A stretch of DNA of 64,000 bases, from the NCBI GenBank assembly GCA_008638375.1, contig CM018032.1, forward strand, positions 2,795,001 to 2,859,000, written 5' to 3'. How positions within the stretch are numbered: the stretch's first letter is position 1; the number at the start of each line of letters is the position of its first letter. Below the pieces are notes generated by a model. That model was not told the DNA's origin and did no database searches. It worked only from the letters and a program-made list of their open reading frames with translations. Position numbers and translations under genes: made by a program. The DNA comes from Nyssa sinensis (Eukaryota > Streptophyta > Magnoliopsida > Cornales > Nyssaceae). Of the stretch, positions 23,201 through 37,900 are shown one piece after another.

Positions 23201-26200
23201 CGATGCCCGGTTTGAAACTTATGCATGTTTCAAGACCAAAAAGGTTCATTTTGGGGTTTTGACAGACCAAATGCCGGATATTGGCTTAACTACACCGAAA
23301 CCCCATCACACACCTCTCAAATGATAAAATACGCTTGCAAGAACTTAGGGCACTCGGTTCCGATGCCCGGTTTGAAACTTATGAAAGTTTTAGGTCCAAA
23401 AAGGTCCATTTTGGGGTTTTGATAGACCAAAACCCCGAATATCGGCCTAAATACCCCTAAACCCTATCACACAGCTCCCAAATAATAAAATAGACTTGCA
23501 CAAACTTACGGCGCTCGGTTCTGATGCCCGGTTTGAAACTTATGCAAGTTTCAGCTCCAAAAAGGCCTATTTGGAGGTTTTGACAGACCAAAATGCCGAA
23601 TATTGGCCTAACCACCCTGAAACCCGATCACACAGCTCCCAAATGATAAACTAGACTTGCACAAACTTATGACACTCGGTTCGGTTGCCCGGTTTGAAAC
23701 TTATGCAAGTTTCAAGTCCAAAAAGGCCCATTTTGGGGTTTTGAGACCAAATGCCGAATATTGGCTTAATTACACCGAAACCCCATCACACACCTCCCAA
23801 ATGATAAAATACACTTTCACGAACTTACGGCACTCGGTTCCGATGCCCGATTTGAAACTTATGAAAGTTTTAGGTCCAAAAAGGCCCATTTTGGGGTTTT
23901 GATAGACCAAAACCCTGGATATCAGCCTAACCACCCCAAAATCCCATCACACAGCTCCCAAATGATAAAATAGGCTTGCGTGAACTTACGGCAGTCGGTT
24001 CCGATGCCCGGTTTGAAACTTATGCAAGTTTCAAGTCCAAAAAGGCCCATTTTGGGGTTTTGACAGACCAAAATGTCGGATATCGGCCTAACTACACTGA
24101 AACCCCATCACACACCTCCAAACTGATAACATACACTTGCATGAACTTACGGCACTCGGTTCGGATACCCGGTTTGAAACTTATGCTAGTTTCAGCTCTA
24201 AAAAGGCCCATTTTGGGGTTTTGACCGACCAAAATGTCGGATATCGGCCTAACTACACCAAAACCCCATCACCCACCTCATATATGATAAAATAGACTTG
24301 CACGAACTTCCAATAATCGGTTCGGATACCCGGTTTGAAACTTATGCAAGTTTCAGCTCCAAAAAGGCCCATTTTGGGGTTTTGACAGACCCAAATTTCG
24401 GATATCGGCCTAACTACACCGAAACCCCATCGCACACCTCACAAATGATAAAATAGACTTGCACGAACTTACGATAATCGGTTCGGATGCCCGGTTTTAA
24501 ACTTATGCAAGTTTTAGGTCCAAAAAGGCCCATTTTGGTGTTTTGACAGACCAAAACCCCGGATATCAGCCTAATCACCCTAAAAACCCCATCAAACACC
24601 TCACAAATGGTAAAATACACTTGCACAAACTTACGGCACTCGGTTCGGATGCTCGGTTTGAAACTTATGCAAGTTTCAGCTCCAAAAAGGCCTATTTTGG
24701 GGTTTTGACAGACCAAAATGCCGGATATCGGCCTAAATACACCAAAACCCCATCAAACACTTCAAAAATGATAAAATAGACTTGCATGAACTTACGGCAC
24801 TCGGTTCGGATGCCCGGTTTGAAACTTATGCAAGTTTTAGCTCTAAAAAGGCCCATTTGGAGGTTTTGACCGACCAAAATGCCGGATATCGACCTAACCA
24901 CCTTGAAACCCCATCAAACAACTCAAAAATGATAAAATAAACTTGAACGAGCTCACGACACTCGGTTCGGATACCCGGTTTGAAACTTATGCAAGTTTCA
25001 GCTCGAAAAAAGGCCCATTTGGAGGTTTTGACAGACCCAAATTTCCAGATATCAGCCTAACTACACCGAAATCCCATCACACACCTCACAAATGATAAAA
25101 GAGACTTGCACGAACTTACGGTAATCGGTTCGGATGCCCGGTTTTAAACTTATACAAGTTTTAGGTCCAAAAAGGCCCATTTTGGAGTTTTGACAGACCA
25201 AAACCCTGGATATCGGCCTAACCACCCCAAAACCCCATCAAATACCTCAAAAATGATAAAATACACTTGTACAAACTTACAACACTCGGTTCGGATGCCC
25301 GGTTTGAAACTTATGCAAGTTTCAGCTCCAAAAAGGCCCATCTTGAGGTTTTGACATACCAAAATGCCGGATATTGGCCTAACCACCCCAAAACCCCTTC
25401 ACACAGCTCCCAAATGATAAACTAGGCTTGCACAAACTTACGACACTCGGTTCGGATGCCCGGTTTTAAACTTATGCAAGTTTCAAGTCCAAAAAGGCCT
25501 ATTTTGGTGTTTTGACAGACCAAAACACTGGATATTGGCCTAACCACCCCAAAACCCCATCAAACACCTCACAAATGATAAAATACACTTGCAAAAACTT
25601 ACGGCACTCGGTTCGGATGCCCGGTTTGAAACTTATGCAAGTTTCAGCTCCGAAAAGGCCCATTTTGGGGTTTTGACAGACCAAAATGCCGGATAATGGC
25701 TTAAATACACCAAAACCCCTTCAAACACCTCAAAAATGATAAAATAGACTTGCACAAACTTACGACACTCGGTTCGGATACTTGGTTTGAAACTTATGAA
25801 AGTTTTAGCTCCAAAAAGGCCCATTTGGTGGGTTTGACAGACCAAAATGCCAGAGTTTGGCCTAACCACCCCAAAACCCCATCACACAGCTCCTAAATGA
25901 TAAACTAGACTTGCACAAACTTACGGCACTCTGTTCCGATGCCCGGTTTGAAACTTATACAAGTTTCAAGATCAAAAAGGTTCATTTTGGGGTTTTGACA
26001 AACGAAATGCCGGATATTGGCTTAACTACACTGAAACCCCATCACACACCTCCCAAATGATGAAATACACTTGCACGAACTTACGGCACTCGGTTTCGAT
26101 GCCCGGTTTGAAACTTATGAAAGTTTTAGGTCCAAAAAGGTCCATTTTGGGGTTTTGATAGACCAAAACCCCGAATATCGGCCTAACCACCCCAAAACCG

Positions 26201-29200
26201 TATCACATAGCTCCCAAATAATAAAATAGACTTGCACGAACTTACGACACTCGGTTCTGATGCCCGGTTTGAAACTTATGCAAGTTTCAGCTCCAAAAAG
26301 GCCCATTTGGAGGTTTTGACAGACCAAAATGCCAGATATTGGCCTAACCACCCCGAAACCTGATCACACAGCTCCCAAATGATAAACTAGACTTGCACAA
26401 ACTTATGGCACTCGGTTCCGTTGCCCGGTTTGAAACTTATGCAAGTTTCAGCTCCAAAAAGGCCCATCTTGAGGTTTTGACATACCAAAATGCCGGATAT
26501 TGGCCTAACCACCCCGAAACCCCATCACACAGCTCCCAAATGATAAAATAGACTTGCAGGAACTTACGGTAATCGGTTCGGATACCCGGTTTGAAACTTA
26601 TGCAAGTTTCAGCTCAAAAATGGCCCATTTTGGGATTTTGACAGACGAAAATGTTGGATATCGGCCTAACTACACCAAAACCGCATCACACACCTCAAAA
26701 ATGATAAAATAGACTTGCACGAACTTACGGTAATCGGTTCTGATGCTCGGTTTTAAACTTATGCAAGTTTTAGGTCCAAAAAGGCCCATTTTGGGGTTTT
26801 GACAGACCAAAACCCAGGATATAGGCCTAACCAACCCAAAACCTGATCAAACACCTCATAAATGATAAAATACACTTGCAAAAACTTACGGCACTCGGTT
26901 CGGATGCCCGGTTTGAAACTTATGCAAGTTTCAGCTCCAAAAAGACCCATCTTGAGGTTTTGACATACCAAAATGCCGGATATCGGCCTAACCACCCTAA
27001 AACCCCATCACACAGCTCCCAAATGATAAACTAGACTTGCACAAACTTATGACACTCGGTTCGGATGCCCGGTTTGAAACTTATGCAAGTTTCAAGTCCA
27101 AAAAGGCCCATTTTGTGGTTTTGACAGACCAAATGTCGGATATCGGCCTAACTACACCGAAACCCAATCACACACCTCCCAAATGATAAAATACACTTTC
27201 ACGAACTTACGGCACTCGGTTCCGATGCCCGGTTTGAAACTTATACAAGTTTTAGGTCCAAAAAGGCCTATTTTGGGGTTTTGACAGATCAAAACCCCGA
27301 ATATTTGCCTAACCACCCCAAAAGCCCATCACACAGCTCCCAAATGAGAAAATAGACTTGCACGAACTTATAGCAGTCGGTTCCGATGCCTGGTTTCAGA
27401 CTTATGCAAGTTTCAAGTCCAAAAAGGCCCATTTTGGGGTTTTGACAGACCAAAATGTCGGATATCGGCGTAACTACACCGAAACCCCATCACACACCTC
27501 AAAATTGATAAAATACACTTGCACGAGCTTACGGCACTCGATTCGGATACCCGGTTTGAAACTTATACAAGTTTCAGCATCAAAAAGGCCCATTTTGGGG
27601 TTTTGACAGACCAAAATGCCGGATATCGGCCTAACTCCACCAAAACCCCATCACCCACCTCATATATGATAAAATAGACTTGCACAAACTTACAGTAATC
27701 GGTTCGGATACCTGGTTTGAAAGTTATGCAAGTTTCAGCTCCAAAAAGGCCCATTTTGGGGTTTTGACAGACCAAAATTCTGGATATCGGCCTAACTATA
27801 CCAAAACCCCATCACACACCTCACAAATGATAAAATAGACTTGCACGAACTTACGGTAATCGGTTCGGATGCCCGGTTTTAAACTTATGCAAGTTTTAGG
27901 TCCAAAAAGGCCCATTTTGGTGTTTTGACAGACCAAAACCCTGGATATCGGCCTAACCACCCCAAAACCCCATCAAACACCTCACAAATGATAAAATACA
28001 CTTGCAAAAACTTACGGCACTCGGTTCGGATGCCCGGTTTGAAACTTATGCAAGTTTCAGCTCCGAAAAGGCCCATTTTGGGGTTTTGACAGACCAAAAT
28101 GCCGGATAACGGCCTAAATACACCAAAACCCCATCAAACACCTCAAAAATGATAAAATAGACTTGAACGAACTTACGACACTCGGTTCGGATACCTGGTT
28201 TGAAACTTATGCAAGTTTTAGCTCCAAAAAGGCCCATTTGGTGGTTTTGACAGACCAAAATGCCAGATATTGGCCTAACCACCCCGAAACCCCATCACAC
28301 AGCTCCCAAATGATAAACTATACTTGCACAAACTTACGGCACTCGGTTCCGATGCCCGGTTTGAAACTTATGCATGTTTCAAGACCAAAAAGGTTCATTT
28401 TGGGGTTTTGACAGACCAAATGCCGGATATTGGCTTAACTACACCGAAACCCCATCACACACCTCTCAAATGATAAAATACGCTTGCAAGAACTTAGGGC
28501 ACTCGGTTCCGATGCCCGGTTTGAAACTTATGAAAGTTTTAGGTCCAAAAAGGTCCATTTTGGGGTTTTGATAGACCAAAACCCCGAATATCGGCCTAAA
28601 TACCCCTAAACCCTATCACACAGCTCCCAAATAATAAAATAGACTTGCACAAACTTACGGCGCTCGGTTCTGATGCCCGGTTTGAAACTTATGCAAGTTT
28701 CAGCTCCAAAAAGGCCTATTTGGAGGTTTTGACAGACCAAAATGCCGAATATTGGCCTAACCACCCTGAAACCCGATCACACAGCTCCCAAATGATAAAC
28801 TAGACTTGCACAAACTTATGACACTCGGTTCGGTTGCCCGGTTTGAAACTTATGCAAGTTTCAAGTCCAAAAAGGCCCATTTTGGGGTTTTGAGACCAAA
28901 TGCCGAATATTGGCTTAATTACACCGAAACCCCATCACACACCTCCCAAATGATAAAATACACTTTCACGAACTTACGGCACTCGGTTCCGATGCCCGAT
29001 TTGAAACTTATGAAAGTTTTAGGTCCAAAAAGGCCCATTTTGGGGTTTTGATAGACCAAAACCCTGGATATCAGCCTAACCACCCCAAAATCCCATCACA
29101 CAGCTCCCAAATGATAAAATAGGCTTGCGTGAACTTACGGCAGTCGGTTCCGATGCCCGGTTTGAAACTTATGCAAGTTTCAAGTCCAAAAAGGCCCATT

Positions 29201-32200
29201 TTGGGGTTTTGACAGACCAAAATGTCGGATATCGGCCTAACTACACTGAAACCCCATCACACACCTCCAAACTGATAACATACACTTTCATGAACTTACG
29301 GCACTCGGTTCGGATACCCGGTTTGAAACTTATGCTAGTTTCAGCTCTAAAAAGGCCCATTTTGGGGTTTTGACCGACCAAAATGTCGGATATCGGCCTA
29401 ACTACACCAAAACCCCACCACCCACCTCATATATGATAAAATAGACTTGCACGAACTTCCAATAATCGGTTCGGATACCCGGTTTGAAACTTATGCAAGT
29501 TTCAGCTCCAAAAAGGCCCATTTTGGGGTTTTGACAGACCCAAATTTCGGATATCGGCCTAACTACACCGAAACCCCATCGCACACCTCACAAATGATAA
29601 AATAGACTTGCACGAACTTACGATAATCGGTTCGGATGCCCGGTTTTAAACTTATGCAAGTTTTAGGTCCAAAAAGGCCCATTTTGGTGTTTTGACAGAC
29701 CAAAACCCCGGATATCAGCCTAATCACCCTAAAAACCCCATCAAACACCTCACAAATGGTAAAATACACTTGCACAAACTTACGGCACTCGGTTCGGATG
29801 CTCGGTTTGAAACTTATGCAAGTTTCAGCTCCAAAAAGGCCTATTTTGGGGTTTTGACAGACCAAAATGCCGGATATCGGCCTAAATACACCAAAACCCC
29901 ATCAAACACTTCAAAAATGATAAAATAGACTTGCATGAACTTACGGCACTCGGTTCGGATGCCCGGTTTGAAACTTATGCAAGTTTTAGCTCTAAAAAGG
30001 CCCATTTGGAGGTTTTGACCGACCAAAATGCCGGATATCGACCTAACCACCTTGAAACCCCATCAAACAACTCAAAAATGATAAAATAAACTTGAACGAG
30101 CTCACGACACTCGGTTCGGATACCCGGTTTGAAACTTATGCAAGTTTCAGCTCGAAAAAAGGCCCATTTGGAGGTTTTGACAGACCCAAATTTCCAGATA
30201 TCAGCCTAACTACACCGAAATCCCATCACACACCTCACAAATGATAAAAGAGACTTGCACGAACTTACGGTAATCGGTTCGGATGCCCGGTTTTAAACTT
30301 ATACAAGTTTTAGGTCCAAAAAGGCCCATTTTGGAGTTTTGACAGACCAAAACCCTGGATATCGGCCTAACCACCCCAAAACCCCATCAAATACCTCAAA
30401 AATGATAAAATACACTTGTACAAACTTACAACACTCGGTTCGGATGCCCGGTTTGAAACTTATGCAAGTTTCAGCTCCAAAAAGGCCCATCTTGAGGTTT
30501 TGACATACCAAAATGCCGGATATTGGCCTAACCACCCCAAAACCCCTTCACACAGCTCCCAAATGATAAACTAGGCTTGCACAAACTTACGACACTCGGT
30601 TCGGATGCCCGGTTTTAAACTTATGCAAGTTTCAAGTCCAAAAAGGCCTATTTTGGTGTTTTGACAGACCAAAACACTGGATATTGGCCTAACCACCCCA
30701 AAACCCCATCAAACACCTCACAAATGATAAAATACACTTGCAAAAACTTACGGCACTCGGTTCGGATGCCCGGTTTGAAACTTATGCAAGTTTCAGCTCC
30801 GAAAAGGCCCATTTTGGGGTTTTGACAGACCAAAATGCCGGATAATGGCTTAAATACACCAAAACCCCTTCAAACACCTCAAAAATGATAAAATAGACTT
30901 GCACAAACTTACGACACTCGGTTCGGATACTTGGTTTGAAACTTATGAAAGTTTTAGCTCCAAAAAGGCCCATTTGGTGGGTTTGACAGACCAAAATGCC
31001 AGAGTTTGGCCTAACCACCCCAAAACCCCATCACACAGCTCCTAAATGATAAACTAGACTTGCACAAACTTACGGCACTCTGTTCCGATGCCCGGTTTGA
31101 AACTTATACAAGTTTCAAGATCAAAAAGGTTCATTTTGGGGTTTTGACAAACGAAATGCCGGATATTGGCTTAACTACACTGAAACCCCATCACACACCT
31201 CCCAAATGATGAAATACACTTGCACGAACTTACGGCACTCGGTTTCGATGCCCGGTTTGAAACTTATGAAAGTTTTAGGTCCAAAAAGGTCCATTTTGGG
31301 GTTTTGATAGACCAAAACCCCGAATATCGGCCTAACCACCCCAAAACCGTATCACATAGCTCCCAAATAATAAAATAGACTTGCACGAACTTACGACACT
31401 CGGTTCTGATGCCCGGTTTGAAACTTATGCAAGTTTCAGCTCCAAAAAGGCCCATTTGGAGGTTTTGACAGACCAAAATGCCAGATATTGGCCTAACCAC
31501 CCCGAAACCTGATCACACAGCTCCCAAATGATAAACTAGACTTGCACAAACTTATGGCACTCGGTTCCGTTGCCCGGTTTGAAACTTATGCAAGTTTCAG
31601 CTCCAAAAAGGCCCATCTTGAGGTTTTGACATACCAAAATGCCGGATATTGGCCTAACCACCCCGAAACCCCATCACACAGCTCCCAAATGATAAAATAG
31701 ACTTGCAGGAACTTACGGTAATCGGTTCGGATACCCGGTTTGAAACTTATGCAAGTTTCAGCTCAAAAATGGCCCATTTTGGGATTTTGACAGACGAAAA
31801 TGTTGGATATCGGCCTAACTACACCAAAACCGCATCACACACCTCAAAAATGATAAAATAGACTTGCACGAACTTACGGTAATCGGTTCTGATGCTCGGT
31901 TTTAAACTTATGCAAGTTTTAGGTCCAAAAAGGCCCATTTTGGGGTTTTGACAGACCAAAACCCAGGATATAGGCCTAACCAACCCAAAACCTGATCAAA
32001 CACCTCATAAATGATAAAATACACTTGCAAAAACTTACGGCACTCGGTTCGGATGCCCGGTTTGAAACTTATGCAAGTTTCAGCTCCAAAAAGACCCATC
32101 TTGAGGTTTTGACATACCAAAATGCCGGATATCGGCCTAACCACCCTAAAACCCCATCACACAGCTCCCAAATGATAAACTAGACTTGCACAAACTTATG

Positions 32201-34930
32201 ACACTCGGTTCGGATGCCCGGTTTGAAACTTATGCAAGTTTCAAGTCCAAAAAGGCCCATTTTGTGGTTTTGACAGACCAAATGTCGGATATCGGCCTAA
32301 CTACACCGAAACCCAATCACACACCTCCCAAATGATAAAATACACTTTCACGAACTTACGGCACTCGGTTCCGATGCCCGGTTTGAAACTTATACAAGTT
32401 TTAGGTCCAAAAAGGCCTATTTTGGGGTTTTGACAGATCAAAACCCCGAATATTTGCCTAACCACCCCAAAAGCCCATCACACAGCTCCCAAATGAGAAA
32501 ATAGACTTGCACGAACTTATAGCAGTCGGTTCCGATGCCTGGTTTCAGACTTATGCAAGTTTCAAGTCCAAAAAGGCCCATTTTGGGGTTTTGACAGACC
32601 AAAATGTCGGATATCGGCGTAACTACACCGAAACCCCATCACACACCTCAAAATTGATAAAATACACTTGCACGAGCTTACGGCACTCGATTCGGATACC
32701 CGGTTTGAAACTTATAGAAGTTTCAGCATCAAAAAGGCCCATTTTGGGGTTTTGACAGACCAAAATGCCGGATATCGGCCTAACTCCACCAAAACCCCAT
32801 CACCCACCTCATATATGATAAAATAGACTTGCACAAACTTACAGTAATCGGTTCGGATACCTGGTTTGAAAGTTATGCAAGTTTCAGCTCCAAAAAGGCC
32901 CATTTTGGGGTTTTGACAGACCAAAATTCTGGATATCGGCCTAACTATACCAAAACCCCATCACACACCTCACAAATGATAAAATAGACTTGCACGAACT
33001 TACGGTAATCGGTTCGGATGCCCGGTTTTAAACTAATGCAAGTTTTAGGTCCAAAAAGGCCCATTTTGGTGTTTTGACAGACCAAAACCCTGGATATCGG
33101 CCTAACCACCCCAAAACCCCATCAAACACCTCACAAATGATAAAATACACTTGCAAAAACTTACGGCACTCGGTTCGGATGCCCGGTTTGAAACTTATGC
33201 AAGTTTCAGCTCCGAAAAGGCCCATTTTGGGGTTTTGACAGACCAAAATGCCGGATAACGGCCTAAATACACCAAAACCCCATCAAACACCTCAAAAATG
33301 ATAAAATAGACTTGAACGAACTTACGACACTCGGTTCGGATACCTGGTTTGAAACTTATGCAAGTTTTAGCTCCAAAAAGGCCCATTTGGTGGTTTTGAC
33401 AGACCAAAATGCCAGATATTGGCCTAACCACCCCGAAACCCCATCACACAGCTCCCAAATGATAAACTAGACTTGCACAAACTTACGGCACTCGGTTCCG
33501 ATGCCTGGTTTGAAACTTATGCAAGTTTCAAGACCAAAAAGGTCCATTTTGGGGTTTTGACAGACCAAATGCCGGATATTGGCTTAACTACACCAAAACC
33601 CCATCACACACCTCCCAAATGATAAAATACACTTGCACGAACTTAGGGCACTCGGTTCCGATGCCCGGTTTGAAACTTATGAAAGTTTTAGGTCCAAAAA
33701 GGTCCATTTTGGGGTTTTGATAGACCAAAACCCCGAATATCGGCCTAACTACCCCAAAACCCTATCATACAGCTCCCAAATAATAAAATAGACTTGCACA
33801 AGCTTACGGCACTCGGTTCTGAAGCCCGGTTTGAAACTTATGCAAGTTTCAACTCCAAAAAGGCCCATTTGGAGGTTTTGACAGACCAAAATGCCGGATA
33901 TTGGCCTAACCACCCCGAAACCCGATCACACAGCTCCCAAATGATAAACTAGACATGCACAAACTTATGACAATCGGTTCCGTTGCCCGGTTTGAAACTT
34001 ATGCAAGTTTCAAGTCCAAAAAGGCCCATTTTGGGGTTTTGAGACCAAATGCCGGATATTGGCTTAATTACACTGAAACCCCATCACACACCTCCCAAAT
34101 GATAAAATACACTTGCACGAACTTACGGCACTCGGTTCCGATGCCCGATTTGAAACTTATGAAAGTTTTAGGTCCAAAAAGGCCCATTTTGGGGTTTTGA
34201 CAGACCAAAACCCCGGATATCAGGCTAACCACCCTGAAATCCCGTCACACAGCTCCCAAATGATAAAATAGACTTGCGCGAATTTACAACAGTCGGTTCC
34301 GATGCTCGGTTTGAAACTTATGCAAGTTTCAAGTCCAAAAAGGCCCATTTTGGGGTTTTGACAGACCAAAATGTCGGATATCGGCCTAACTACACTGAAA
34401 CCCCATCACACACCTCCAAACTGATAACATACACTTGCACGAACTTACGGCACTCGGTTCGGATACCCGGTTTGAAACTTATGCTAGTTTCAGCTCTAAA
34501 AAGGCCCATTTTGGGGTTTTGACCGACCAAAATTCCGGATATCGGCCTACCTACACCAAAACCCCATCACCCACCTCATATATTATAAAATAGACTTGCA
34601 CGAACTTCCAGTAATCGGTTCGGATACCCGGTTTGAAACTTATGTAAGTTTCAGCTCCAAAAAGGCCCATTTTGGGGTTTTGACAGACCCAAATTTCGGA
34701 TATCGGCCTAACTACACCGAAACCCCATCGCACACCTCACAAATGATAAAATAGACTTGCACGAACTTATGGTAATCGGTTCGGATGCCCGGTTTTAAAC
34801 TTATGCAAGTTTTAGGTCCAAAAAGGCCCATTTTGGTGTTTTGACAGACCAAAACCCCGGATATCAGCCTAATCACCCTAAAAACCCCATCAAACACCTC
34901 ACAAATGGTAAAATACACTTGCACAAACTT
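20230..34930 (+). repeat. Higher-order repeat, 5,149-5,151-bp unit, about 2.9 copies
   Basis: Distinct variant monomers recur at fixed spacing: 21608, 26759 and 31908; 22207, 27358 and 32507; 23014 and 28163; 24253, 29402 and 34551. The offset is 5,151 between copies 1 and 2 in the first part, and 5,149 from about 22.8 kb onward and between copies 2 and 3. The 5,149 unit equals about 32 monomers. From about 22.8 to 28.3 kb the match to the sequence 5,149 bp downstream is almost perfect (I saw only isolated changes). Outside that stretch copies differ by several percent, so a recent duplication sits on an older one. Confidence 0.93.
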
Positions 34931-34939
34931 ACGGCACTC

Positions 34940-37900
34940 AGTTCGGATACCCGGTTTGAAACTTATGCAAGTTTTAGCTCCAAAAAGGTCCATTTTGAGG
35001 TTTTGACAGACCAAAATTCCGGATATCGGCCTAACCACCACCAAACCCCATCACACAGCCCCCAAATAATAAACTAGACTTGCACGAACTTACGACACTC
35101 GGTTCCGTTGCCCGGTTTGAAACTTATGCAAGTTTCAAGTCCAAAAAGGCCCATTTTGGGGTTTTGATAGACCAAAATGCTGGATATCGGCCTAACTAAA
35201 CCAAAACTCCATCACAGACCTCCCAAATGATAAAATACACTTGCACAAACTTACGACACTCGGTTCCGATGCCCGGTTTGAAACTTATACAAGTTTTAGG
35301 TCCAAAAAGGTCCATTTTGGGGTTTTGACAGACCAAAACCCTGGATATCAGCCTAACCACCCCGAAACCCCATCACACAGCTCCCAAATGATAAAATAGA
35401 TTTGCACGAACTTACGGCACTCGGTTCCAATGCCCGGTTTGAAACTATGCAAGTTTCAAGTCCAAAAAGGCCCATTTTGGGGTTTTGACAGACCCAAATG
35501 CCGGATATCAGCCTAACTACACCAAAACCCCATCACACATCTCACAAAGGATAAAATACACTTGCACGAACTTACGGCATTCTGTTCCGATACCCGGTTT
35601 GAAACTTATGCAAGTTTTAGCTCCAAAAAGGCCCATTTTGGGGTTTTAACAGACCAAAATGCCGAATATCGGCCTAACAACATTGAAATCCCATCACACA
35701 CCTCACAAATGATAATATAGACTTGCACAAACTTACGGTAATCGGTTCGGATGCCCGGTTTGAAACTTATGCAAGTTTTAGGTCCAAAAAGGCCCATTTT
35801 GGGGTTTTGACAAACCAAAACCCTGGATATCAGCCTAACCACCCCGAAACACCATCAAACTCCTCAAAAATGATAAAATACACTTGCACGAACTTATGGC
35901 ACTCGGTTCGGATGCCCGGTTTGAAACTTATGCAAGTTTCAGCTCCAAAAAGGCCCATTTTGGGGTTTTGACAGACCAAAATACCAGATATCAACCAAAT
36001 GAGCCCAAAACCCCATTAAACATCTCACAAATGATAAAATACACTTACACGAACTTACAGTAATCGGTTCGGATACCCGGTTTGAAAACATATGCAAGTT
36101 TCAGCTCCAAAAAGGCCCATTTGGGGTTTTGACAGACCAAAATTCTGGATATCGGCCTAACTACACCGAAACCCCATCACACATCTCACAAATGATAAAA
36201 TAGACTTGCACGAACTTACGGTAATCGGTTCGGATGCCCGGTTTTAAACTTATGCAAGTTTTAGGTCCAAAAAGGCCCATTTTGGGGTTTTGACACTACC
36301 AAAACCCTGGATATCAGTCTAACCACCCCAAAACCCATCAAACACATCAAAAATGATAAAATACACTTGCACAAACATACGACACTCCGTTCGGAAGCCC
36401 GGTTTGAAACTTATGCAAGTTTCAGCTCCGAAAAGGCCCATTTTGGGGTTTTGATAGACCAAAATGCCGGATATCGGCCTAAATACACCAAAACCCCATC
36501 AAATAACTCAAAAATGATAAAATAGACTTGCACGAACTTACGGCACTCGGTTCGAATACCTGGTTTGAAACTTATGCAAGTTTCAGCTCCGAAAAGGCCA
36601 ATTTGGAGGTTTTGACAGACCAAAATGCCGGATATCGGCCTAACTACACTGAAACCCCATCACACACCTCACAAATGATAAAACAGACTTGTACGAACTT
36701 ACGGTAACCGGTTCAGATGCCCACTTTTAAACTTATGCAAGTTTTAGGTCCAAAAAGGCCCATTTTGCGGTTTTGACAGACCAAAACCCCGGATATCATC
36801 CTAACCACCCTAAAACCTCATAAAAACACCTCATAAATGATAAAATACACTTGCATGAATTTATGGCACTCGGTTCGGATGCTCGGTTTGAAACTTATGC
36901 AAGTTTCAGCTCCAAAAAAACCCATTTTGGGGTTTTGACAGACCAAAATGCTGGATATCGGCCTAACTACACTGGAACCCCATCAAACACCTCAAAAATG
37001 ATAAAATAGACTTGCACGAACTTAGGGCACTCAGTTCGGATACCCGGTTTGAAACTTATGCAAGTTTTAGCTCCAAAAAGGTCCATTTTGAGGTTTTGAC
37101 AGACCAAAATGCCGGATATCGGCCTAACCACCACCAAACCCCATCACACAGACCCCAAATAATAAACTAGACTTGCACGAACTTACGACACTCGGTTCCG
37201 TTGCCCGGTTTGAAACTTATGCAAGTTTCAAGTCCAAAAAGGCCCATTTTGGGGTTTTGATAGACCAAAATGCTGGATATCGGCCTACCTAAACCAAAAC
37301 TCCATCACAGACCTCCCAAATGATAAAATACACTTGCACAAACTTACAACACTCGGTTCCGATGCTCGGTTTGAAACTTATGCAAGTTTTAGGTCCAAAA
37401 AGGTCCATTTTGGGGTTTTGACAGACCAAAACCCTGGATATCGGCCTAACCACCCCGAAACCCCATCACACAGCTCCCAAATGATAAAATAGATTTGCAC
37501 GAACTTACGGCACTCGGTTCCAATGCCCGGTTTGAAACTATGCAAGTTTCAAGTCCAAAAAGGCCCATTTTGGGGTTTTGACAGACCCAAATGCCGGATA
37601 TCAGCCTAACTACACCAAAACCCCATCACACATCTCACAAATGATAAAATACACTTGCACGAACTTACGGCATTCTGTTCCAATACCCGGTTTGAAACTT
37701 ATGCAAGTTTCAGCTCCAAAAAGGCCCATTTTGGGGTTTTAATAGACCAAAATGCCGAATATCGGCCTAACAACATTGAAATCCCATCACACACCTCACA
37801 AATGATAATATAGACTTGCACAAACTTACGGTAATCGGTTCGGATGCCCGGTTTGAAACTTATGCAAGTTTTAGGTCCAAAAAGGCCCATTTTGGGGTTT

